The translations under genes and the position numbers were made by a program. The notes under the pieces were generated by a model. The model worked only from the letters and a program-made list of their open reading frames with translations, was not told the DNA's origin and searched no databases. 64,000 nucleotides of DNA from Flabesymbios commensalis (taxonomy: Eukaryota > Annelida > Polychaeta > Terebellida > Flabelligeridae), in assembly GCA_964017125.1 (NCBI GenBank), contig OZ024909.1:72237396-72301395 (forward strand), given 5' to 3'. This document shows, in pieces, positions 25,601-37,600 of the stretch; position 1 is the first letter of the stretch; every line of letters starts with the position of its first letter.

Positions 25601-28600
25601 TGGTCATTAGTAACATGCAAAACAAATTTGGGAAGGAAACATGAAAAACTTTTCAAGTTATCGCGCCCACAAGTAAATGTTAACGCCGACGCCGACGCCG
25701 ACGACGCCGAACTTCAATTGCAATAGCCCACCTTTTTTAATTAAAATTAAAAGGCGGGCTAAAAAAGTAATCCTGCAAACATACACTGTTGTTATATTGA
25801 AGACATGGCACGGCCCAAAATTGGCCGCGTCCGATCGTCTGCGACGACCAACAACCTGGTAAGGAAAAGTTCAGTGTCGATGAGCTTGTCCAACAATTTG
25901 GGAAAGACTAGTCGTTTTTTTGCCAGACAAGTGGAGATTTAGACCAATTTTGAGCCCTGCACGGGTTATCATGTCTTGCTGACTTACCATGCTAATCAAG
26001 TGTGGAGTTTAATTTTGTGAATTTGTCGATCTTGAACGTAACAGTTCCCCTTGAAAGTGTGTGCAATCAAAATTATTAGCTACATGTATTTTGTAAATTA
26101 TTACACCTGGATATAGTTATCAAGGAACCACACAAGACATTTCCATGCTTTTTACAGTCAGTCATTGCTGGGCAGGACAGCTAACAACAACCAGCTGATT
26201 TTCATTGACAATTGAATTATTGACCAATATCCTGAATCCTTGTTTGTATTTTAATAATCGAAATTTGTTGAATTAGCTGTTTGAATCTAAATCTTCAGTT
26301 AGAATTATAAAAAACCTGATTATCTAAGAATACATGAAATGAGAGGGGAAACATCGGTAAAATAATTTATTTACATTATATAATGATACATGGACAGAAT
26401 GCTGTAATAAACAAATAGCAGTGATTGTAAATTGTTATATTACTGGTATACTGACATCAAGAACAGTCAACTGATATTACTAGTACAACCTCATCTAGGG
26501 TCTTGTTCATGATCTTTAACCAAACTGCTAGTGACAGTTTTCCCTGTGAAAAAATCAATTTTGTTCAAGAACGAAAAAATCATAATCGGATCCCGAATGC
26601 TTTTCAGGGCCTTGAAAATGAGGGGTTAAAAATCAGTACTTTTCAAGGCAGCCTACGAAACCTGCTGAAAATACTTAAATATATGTACAATTTAAGGCAC
26701 AGCATTTCTCAATGCTGCAGATTTAAGAAATATTTCACACAAATATTAACACTGGCGACACAAGTAAAACTTATGCTGCCGGGACCTTGGTTTCAGACCA
26801 AGTAAAATGCCACTGAAATCCATAAAATAGTTTGTGACAGATGCTCAGATAATAATGGAATTCAATTTTGCAGATGGCTATTTTTCATAAACGAACATAT
26901 TTTTCATTATTTTAAGCTGGAATTTGCGTTAGCAATTCCAGCTTCGAATGAATGAAAACTAGAAACAAACAAATTAGCAGCATGAGGGTTAAAATTCAGT
27001 CAACATCAGAGCTCCAGGGGTTAAGTTAACCCTTACACAGCTCAACACAACTATACTCGCCGTCAAATTAAAAATGCTCAAGCAGGATCGCATGATTTTC
27101 GACGATTTCCCCGTCAATCTTGTACTCATTTTCTTGAAATTTTGCAAAGGCCATTTTCTATTAGAATCCTAACATCGGTAAAAAATTCGCAAAATTTTAT
27201 TGAATATTTCGAATGGTCTAACTTTTAAAATACACTATATGATTTCACCATATTTTCAGGGCTGATAGGATTTAAATATAAAATGGCCTTTGCAAAATTT
27301 CAAAGAAATCGGTTTAAAATTGACAGAGAATTTGCCGAAAATCATGCGATCCTGGTTGATCACTTTTAACCCTTTCAAGCCTGAATTTACCATAGTCATC
27401 TTCATCTACTACAAGCCGCGAATTGGGACTTGTAGTGGATGAAAATGATTTGCTGTGGTTTAAAAATTAAAGAAAATTGCTATATAATGGTAAACCAGTT
27501 TCATGGAAATTTTCGTTCTAAAACCCTTGGTTGTAGGAAAATTTGGTCTTTCTTCATGATGTAAAATGATGCATTAATACATCATGAGGGCTTAAAGGGT
27601 TAATTTGATGGCGAGTATATACCGGGTAGTCATTTCAAATTTGTTTTATTAGCCAATCAAAATAGTGTAATTGTGAAAAAATGAGCATTTAAACAACAAA
27701 GCTGAAAATTTTAGATCTTAAATTAAACCAATATGAGTAATTTTCACCAGCTTAAGTTGTGGGTCATGGCAGCGAGACACAACTTCAAGTGGGTGAAAAT
27801 TTAAATTATTTAATTTACTTCATTATATATAGCAGTGTTTCATCTAGGATTCAGAAGGGGCATGGCGCCACCTATCATAGGGGCACCTTATCATGCACGC
27901 TGGGCACCCAATTAGGCGTTTCTAACACCCCCCCCCCAATTAAGGGTATAAATAGGATCAGTTAGGTATGTGAACATCGCCAGTTATTACTACTATGTAC
28001 CCAGGCCTTAATCAGGTATTGCGTCATAGGTGTGAACGCGTGGCATCAGTGACTGGGGTGTTTTCCATTGTCACAATGGCCTGGGTGTGATAAATATGAC
28101 GTAACAATAGTTCAAGGAGGCATTTCACTGTCTGAATATTAGAAAGGCAACATGGTGCACATGAAGGGCACCATGACACTCATGAAGGGCAACATGGCGC
28201 TCATGAAGGGCAACATGGCGCTCACAAAAGGCAACATGGCGCTGCGCCATGTTAGAAAGAGCTAGATGAAACACTGTATAGGGGTTAAGCTGATAGCCAA
28301 CTCCATTTTTATCAGTCTACTTATTATGTACCAGATGTTGTGATGTGGCAAATTAGCTCAGAACGTTACTCTATAGAATCTTCTCAGAATACAACATGTT
28401 GACTGTCAGAGGGTCAGAGATAAGAAAAAGTTAGTGTAAAGGTTTAGTGGGTAAATAACAATGTGTGTCAAGAACCAGGTCAGCGATAATGATTAAATGG
28501 GCATTTCAGTTCTCTCTTTTTGTGCATAAACATAAATCTGTAGAATTATTATGTCACGGAATAACTTCAACATCATTTGCAATGGAAGCTTTAGATACCT

Positions 28601-31600
28601 TATGGTGCATTACTTCACCCATCAACCCCTACAGCGTGGGGATCGACTTTAGTCATCAGAGTCTGACGTCAGTAGACGTCGTCGATCCCCACACTGTAAG
28701 AGTAAACATATTAATAAAGGTCGCAGACCAATAACATAGGTCTTCAAACGAATCAAAAAGAACTGAGGGGTTTTGTCAAGTTGAAAAAAATTTAAAAATC
28801 CGAGAAAAACTCGGAAATGGGTGGGTGGGTCAAGCCCCAACTCGGATTTTAATTTCTTTGGGAATATTTTGTGTTTTTTTTTGTGTTTTTTAGTGTTGTT
28901 CTCATGTTTCCAACTGTTCCCCCCAAAAAATAAAATTGGACAGGCGGGTGGGTGCATTTGGGGTCTGACCAATCCGAATATTTCTCGGATTTTTTCAACT
29001 TGACAAGTCCCCTAACCAAGACATTTATGATGATTTCAAATTGAAAAAAACCCTTTGGTCCCATGGTTTACAAAAAAAATTCAGGATTAACCTTTAAGGG
29101 TTAACACACTAAGCGGGACTATATAGTCATTTTTAGCCTATTCATTCAACCTTCAAACAGGAATATTTGAAGGAGAAATGAGCATTGAAATTGCTAGATC
29201 GGTGTATGTTTTGATTAAAATAACACAAACGTAAGTAATTTTTGTCCACTTTTATACTTTCCCACTTCCCTTAACCCTTTTTATTCGGGTTTTCACCTAA
29301 TTATTACCACATTCAGTACCGCCTTTTAAACATGTTAAAGCCAAAATATGACATCAATCAGCACGATCTGAAAAGAGTTGACCTCCACTTTGTCAAATCT
29401 GCATAATTTTCACTCACTTGAAGGTTGTGAATCAACGAGACACAACTTCAAGTGAGTAAAATTTCAATTGAAGAATTTGGCGGTTAAAGGGTTGAACATG
29501 TTAAAGTGCTGATTTTTTTTGTATAAACCATGGAAACCAAAGGGTTTTAATCAATTTGAAATCATCATAAATGTCTTAGTCAGCACTTTCCGCTTCATTT
29601 GAATACCTGTGTTATGGGTCTACGGCCATTTTAAATATGGTTACTCTTAATGTGCTGGGATCGACCTAAGACGTCAGAATCTGACGTCTACAGACCTCAG
29701 ATTCTGACGACTAAAGTCGATCCTCGCGCTGTAAGGGCTAAGGTTCAACATTTACAGGATTATTCTACCAGAGTGAGTTTCTTTTTGGTTTGTATTATTT
29801 TTGCTGTTAAGCGAATCCTTTTAGGCTTTGGTGACGATGTTTTTACTGTCGAAGAAGAAGGCATGGAGGTGGAGACAGGGTTTTTCTGGTCCACATCAGT
29901 TCTTCTACATTTTATGAGAGAAGACATTATCTTAACTGAAGACTGTGGTAATGCAATCTGAACGTTTTCTCCCTCTGCAAGATTTTCTGAATCATTATTT
30001 ACTATGACATTGGACATTTTAGGTTCTATAAGTGGACAGTTGGAATCTTCTAATGAAGAAATGATTAATTCTCCTGTAGCCTCATTCAGTATGTATTGAG
30101 TAGTATCTTGTTCTCCTGAAGTACTGATTGAATCATCTGATGTGCACTTGAATAAATCCTCTGTTCCATAGAATTTTTTTTCATTTTTGGTAGCTTTTTT
30201 AGACTGCTTAATCACTTTTAATGTTTTTGTATTTTTTGTACTCCTGGCCACATTAGATGTCCGTGAATTATTAGATGTACACAAAACACTATGAGTCTCA
30301 TCTAATGGTTCATCTTTAATACTAACACTTACGATGCTGCCGTGATCCCCATCTACAGAGTTTGGAAGTTTGGGTGGAAAAGGGTATATACCAGCCTGGG
30401 TAAAGCCATCAGTAATATTGGTGCCACACATAGCATGATCATAAACAGTAGCTATAAACTCACAAAAATTAGAGGGCAAGATTCCCTCTCCCGTTTCCTT
30501 AACATAGTCATGTGCCAAGGTGGTATACTCAATCTTCATCGGGCCAAACATAGTAACATCGAGAGGCTGGATAGAATGACTGCTGTGGGCAGGGAGAACG
30601 AACAGAACAATATTTCTTAGTTTGCACCAAGTGTAGAGATTAGGAGTAATGTGAGAGGCATGCCCGTCATATAGTAGAAGTACCCAATCATTTTTATCTT
30701 TCCTGGCATGACGGAGGAAATGAGTGTTAATGTAAGTCATAAATACATCCTTGTTGGACCATCCAGTTGGCGACATGATCATCTGCGTTCCTGGGTAGCA
30801 GTTATTCAACAAACTTTTATCTCGCTTATCACCTTTGAAGACAACAAATGGTGGGATAGCTTTGCCTTTGGCATTTCCGGCAGCTATCAGAGTGGTTGTA
30901 CTTGTAGCCGATCTTGAAGTAGCAAACACATTGCGTCTTTTGTCTTTAGAACTGCCAGCTTCGACAACAGGTTTTGAGGGTTCTAGGTCTGTGTTAAAAA
31001 CTGTTTCATCTAGGCCAAATATAAGTTCTGGCTTCTTTATCAGGTCATACTGACGAAGAATCCTCTCTAGCTCTGTGTAATATGTTTTCAATACAATTGA
31101 AGAAGTTGCATGTTCCCGTTGCTGGGCTAGTTTTTTTATTTTAAGCTTCGCCAGATCTGCATGGCGTTCCAGGAATGGGTACACCCAATCCTTTGAAACC
31201 TCACCACTTCTGTTGTTGGGTGGCAATGGCCTATGTAAGTACTCCGCCATTCCAGTTGCAAGAAGGCGCATAAGGTTGCGATTCTGGGGATATCCTAAAT
31301 CTGTGAGATATATTAAATGTCTTGCCAACTCGTCTTCTTCAGATTTGGAAAAAAATTCTTTTGGCCCAGAGTGACATGTGTCAGGAGAAACTTTATTCCT
31401 GATACGATCCCTCAATGTCTGTTCTGGAACTTCATAGAGCTTTGCTGCCTTGCTCACAGAAAGGTTCTTGACAGATACAGCCTCATATGCCTTCATCAGT
31501 TTTTCATGGGAGTACTTCCGGTATACATCTTTCTTCTGAAATAAATGCCAAAATACTAAAATGTAATCTACCATACTTCTGCTACAAAAACACCTGCTTT

Positions 31601-34600
31601 AACTCTTACAGTGCGGGAACCGACTTTAATCGTCAGAATCTGACGTCTATATACGTACAGACGTCAGATTCTGACGATTAAAGTCGCTCCCCGCGCTGTA
31701 AGACTGAAAATCTTTATAATGGCTGTAGACCTATAACATAAATATTCAAATGAATCAGAAAGAGCTGACTAAGACATTTATGATGATTTCAAAATGAAAA
31801 AAAAAATTGTCCCCATGGATTTTACAAAAAGAATTCAGCGCTTTAAGGGTTAAGCAACCAAATGCACTGAAGGGTTAGTTTATCAAGAGAGCAAACAAAC
31901 TATTTTTAGCATGTTTATTTATAATTTTGTATGTACCTAACCCAACCAACATTAACCCTTTAACCGCCAAATAATTCAGTGTGAATTTTTAGATATTGCT
32001 GATTGATGTCACATTTTATGTTTAACATGTTTAAAAGGTGGTACTTGATGTGGTAATAAAAAATGAAAACCAGAATATATGCGGCACCGGCGGTTAAAGG
32101 GTTAACCCTTATGCTGCCTGGACCGTATATATGCGTTTTAAAGTAAACGGCGGACCAAATGAAATGAGCTTGAATTGCTACAATATTTTGTCACAGATGC
32201 TTAGTTATCAAAAAATAAAATTTTAAAGACATTTATTTCTTCATAAATATAATTATTTTTTGTCATTTGGAGCTGGAAATTGCGTTAGCAATTCCAGCTT
32301 CAAATGAATGGGAAATAATCCGCAGCAACTCGGCAGCGTAAGGGTTAAAACACCATCTGAATGCATTATCAATGTTGGGACAATATCATATACATGTATA
32401 CTAATACTAGCCCACCAATGACCACTGATCATGTTGATACTGTATGAGACTACATCCTGTGTCGGCTTGTTAGATAACATTAGCTGGCCAGATAAAATTG
32501 GCTGTGACAGCAGGTTCATGATTACAAAAAGTGTCAAAATCATAATTCTTGAACCCTTTACCTATTCTTTACATCTGATTTCTATTTAACCCTTTCAAGC
32601 CTGAATTTACCGTTGTCATCATCATCTACTACAAGCCGCGAATTGCTGTCGCAATTCTCGACTTGTAATGGATGAAGATGATTTGATGTGGTTTAAAAAT
32701 TAAAGAAAATTGGCATGTATTAGTAAACCAGTTTCATGGAAAATTTCGTTCTAAAACCCTTGGTTCTAGGACAAGTAAGTCTTTTTTTCAGGGATGTAAA
32801 ATGATGCTTTAATGAATCGTGAGGGCTTAAAAAGTTATTATTGCTCAAAAGTACTTTTAACATCAGCTCAGCTGTGGCTACGCCTGTGATGTAAGCCATT
32901 AACCCTTTAACCGCCGGTGCCGCATATATTCGCTTTTTTCACGTAATTATTATCACATTCAGTACCGCCTTTCAAACATGGTAAAGCCATAATGTGACAT
33001 CAATCACCCCGATTTGAAAACAGTTGACCTCCATTTTGTCAAATCTGAATAATTTTCACTCACTTGAAGTTGTGGATCGCGTCAGCGAGACACAACTTCA
33101 AGTGGGTGAAAATTCCAATTGAATAATTTGGCGGTTAAAGGATTAAAAGAACTATTGATGCCACAGATTGCGTCTTGTGCTCATTTAATTCAAAATTAAA
33201 TCTACTTCTTAATCCGACACACAACCTCAAGAGGCGGGGGGGGGGGGGGGGACAGACGGGAGTGAAAATTATCCATAGTTGTTTAATGTGAGACAAAACA
33301 ATTGCAAGTCTTGATGTTTAACCCCTTCTTTTATTCCCAGTAACAGTGATTTATTTGGCTAATAATACAGTTTAGAAACGACTTTAGTCGTGCTTAAGGT
33401 TTAAATGTGAAATATCTTTATGCGCATACTGTAGATCTAGTAATTTTGGCTTCTTTAAATTTTCAAGAATTTCTGATCTTGGAACTATTCACCAAGTTTA
33501 GAACTCGCGAAATTCGCAAAAAAATAAAAACCTCAAGAATATTACCACATCTACAGTATATGCATCACAAGAAGGTGAAGGGTTACAGCTCAGTAGTGAT
33601 GCTGGCTACATTTGATTATTCTCAGGTTTCATTGGCGGGCCTCTGCTCATAGTTCTATTATTCACGTCAATGACTTGGATCCATGACAAATTTCAGTAGG
33701 AGATATCGAGAAAAAAGCAAAACGACCTGCCAGATTCCAAATTTGGCAGCTGCAACAAGTTGGTGATTTAAAAACATTTAATCCTATTGTAAAACTTGTT
33801 TGAGAACTGGTCATATCATCAATTTGAGTAGGAAATAATTTAAATGTTTACCAAGACATGGTAGCACTAATTTAAATAATGTCTATAGCCCACCTTTTCC
33901 AGACAGGCTAAAAACTGAATTTAAGCTATTACAATTGGAATTATTATCATTATTATTGTTTTGATTATAATTAAAATACATACTTGATATTTCCAATTAA
34001 ATTTTGCAGCTGCATGTGTCACAGTGCCGTCTTCTAGGACTACTTTGCCATGTTTTTTTATGTTTGTACTTGCTGGTAGTTTTCAGCAATGAGTGATGTT
34101 ACACAATTTTTCGGGTGGTTTTGAGTTACATACATGTATATTATTTAATTATAGATAAAAGAAAATTCAGTTAGCTTTTACTTTACTGAAACCTTCACAT
34201 TTAGTGTGCACAATTGCTTATACACACCATACCTCAAGCATTATAAAACAAAGGTGTGTGAAATACAGCACACCTCAAGTGTTGCCAGGTTGTTTATACG
34301 AGAATGATTACTCTTTTGAAAACTGACATTCTGGGTATTATCCATACAACATAATTTTTATAATTTTTTTGAAAAATTCGACAATTAAAGCAATATATAT
34401 CAATAAGTCATTTGAAAGGAGTAAGTGTTGGAAGAGTTTCAATACATGTGTATACTAGCATGCAAGTGACAGTGATGGAACAGCTGGCCACAGATAATTT
34501 AAATGAGCATTTTTCACTTAAAATTTGTGTTTTTTCTGAAATCGGTAGAATATTTCTAATAATTTACTAGGCTTACCATGCTTACTAGTTAGTTGGTGAA

Positions 34601-37600
34601 GAAGCCCCATGTCGGCAAGGAAAAAAAAAGAAAGGTAAGCTCTCGCTCCAAGACAACTTACGTAGAAAGTGTTAATGGAACCAATTCAGTTTAATATACA
34701 TGTAATTCAATGACATAAAAGTTTGATGCAGCTAGTTTAACCAAATAAACACAAAATGTACTATACTTACATCAAAATCCTCATTATTTTGCCAAAATCC
34801 GAAATGTGCAAAAACTGTAGCCGCTTTCACTGAAATATGTCACATGTCACATGCACTTTGTTATTTTTTACTATTGATTTTGTCTGGCAAGGTAGTCCCA
34901 TAACGGCATAGCAGTCACATTTAACGATTACTTGAGACATATTTTAAATCAAAGCTGAAACTTCTAATTTGTCAAGCATTATGGCATTGGAAAATTATCC
35001 ATTTCGGACAATTATCCGATGTCTGACAGACTATATATAGTCTGTCCGACTATAATACTGTGGATCTGGTAATTTTCTTGTGTTCAAATTTTCGCAAATT
35101 TCAGATTTTGGTTCTTTTCACAAAGTTTAGAATTTGTGGGTTTTAATTTTTCTTTAATAGTGCTATTATAATAATAATTTTTGCAAGATTGTTAAAGTTT
35201 CAAATTTGTGCTCCTCACGAAAATTAAAACCTCACAAATATTACCAGATCCACAGTATATAAACAGTGCCTACAGAGATAAAACTTCATTAAAATTTCCC
35301 ATCGGCCAGCAGGACTAGTGAAAGCTAGATTTGACTAGTCCTTGAAGGAATTGATTAGTCCTCAAATTTTTGCCTCAACATCTGAAAAAAATATATTGAT
35401 TATCCTTTATCTGACAGTCCACTCAAGCCTGTTCACACAGGCACAGCTAGCCCAATTACGCAGCAGGTGCCTGGTGGTAACTATTGATTTCTTCCAATAA
35501 ACTATAGCAAATAATAGCACTCGGCAGCAGGATGAGTAGGCATAAAAAAAGTACTAGTCCTTAACGTCTTCCAGTCTCCTCAGGCGAACGGGCGAGCGCG
35601 TAGCTCAAACCCTGGCCTATTTCAAATTAAGTAGATCTATGACTATAACTATGTACATAACCTCCAGCTTGTGTAAGTCACAAAGTGTAATATTTGATTT
35701 AAAGTTGACATCAACTAATGATTCAATTTTAGTTCCCGAAAGCGCACGCGCACAACAGCGCATACACTTCAAGATTAACATGATTAAGGTACACTAAAAA
35801 GAGTGCACCTGGATCCAGTTTGATACTAACACACGCGGTGTTAAAAATATTAACATCACAGTCACTGAGTGGTTAAACAGATACTGATATATTAGCACCA
35901 GAACGGCCTTGTCAATCGGCAGTGCATGTATTTGATGCAGCTCAATCTTCGCTACCCATGACAGCCCACACCTTCAATCGAATTATTTGTATTGGGGCAA
36001 CATATTGAGCCACTATTGGGATATATCATGATTATCAGGGCGGTTACTGTTGTGTTAATTGACACTTGTAAGTTAGGAAGCTTCAGACTTATCATTGTAT
36101 TCCTGATTTACTACACATCGACATGAAATATGTTATCAGAAAATCAATTAGACCTCCATAAAAGGCCTAAAATGCAGCTGAGATCAGCTTTTCACCCCAA
36201 AGCTTCAAGGGATCTAAATTACCCCTCAGACTACGGCGCCTAAACAGGGGTCCCTGCACAGGCACACTATCTACAAGCACTTTTGTGCGCCTTGGCAACT
36301 TATACTTTTTTGCGCACAGGGCTACTTATGTATCTCCCAGCTCATATATCTGGATAGATTCATTCCGTCCCGTGATTCTGGGAATCTGTCCCATTCCATG
36401 ATTATCAGTCTTCCGTTCCGTGATTCAGTGTAACCCAATAAATTAGCCCACACATACCACCAGATTGCAATAAACCCCTCCCACAGTCACCTCTGCAGTG
36501 CGGCAGTGGCGTTGCTGATGCAGATTCAGCTCATCAAATTTGCTTGTCTGGTTTAACAGTCCTAAATTTTATCCAAGGTTGGATAGTCTGATTTTCCCAT
36601 TATTAAGTTAATAATGTCGTCGATGGTGCGAAAATGTTTATGATATGAAACGTCTCAGTCAAATGGGGCAGCGAAACGTCCTCTGATCAATGTGGGGCGA
36701 ACTGGTGATGATGTGAAATGTTTGATCCTGGGAGTAGCCTCTTTTTAATTTAAACAATTGGGACAATGTCTTGATTTGGGAGCAAATCTTCCAACATTTC
36801 CCTTCGATACACATTGATCATCTAGATAATGTCAAGCTGTGTGAAATATAGTACAATGAAAACTAGTAATATGTGGAAATGAGCAGTTAAGTTTGAGACA
36901 GCCGAGGTAGGATTCTGATTTTATATTCAGGTTTGAATGACATGGCAGGGTTAAATTTGTTTTGAAAATATTGTTTAGCGATTTGTAACCAAGTCCCAAA
37001 TTCATTGGGTTTTCCTATCATTAACAGATTGAAAAAGAAATATTTCACTCATCAATTTCAAGTTTGATTACCAATTGGCCAAAATTGTGTAGCATTTCAC
37101 TAAGCGATATTGAACAAATTGAATCCTGCATGGGGGTATGGACATCAACGCGTCCATTGCTGGTTTCGTGGCATGCCTTCCCAGTCCGTAAATAAAAATA
37201 AAATAGTGATCATTCAAAGATACAGTAGTCCCTCCAGATACGACATCCTTCAAATTTAACGACTATTGTGCGACTTTTTTTCGAAGTACTGACTTGTTTC
37301 ACATTGTTAAGCATGTTAAGCACTCTCCAGATACGACTTTCCCTCTGATGAGACATGCAACTTTCAATCATGGCACTAAGCCAGCGACCTCCCTCTTAAA
37401 GATGTGGAGATGGTCAAATCATGGCAACAGCTAGCAATCTCTGACTAAATTTACAACTTTTTATACCCCGCCCGTATGACAGGGCCCGCCCTATCCGTTC
37501 GCCATTGACGATGATTTGGCTATAAGATATTACTATACTGGCGAAAATGTTGGCTGCTGTCGTTATGACACAGAAAACCGAAAAAATATGATGTTGGCGC

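Noticed and set aside
29650-31681. Plus-strand open frames opposite the transposase
   Set aside because: They are shadows of the minus-strand transposase gene and its palindromic ends.
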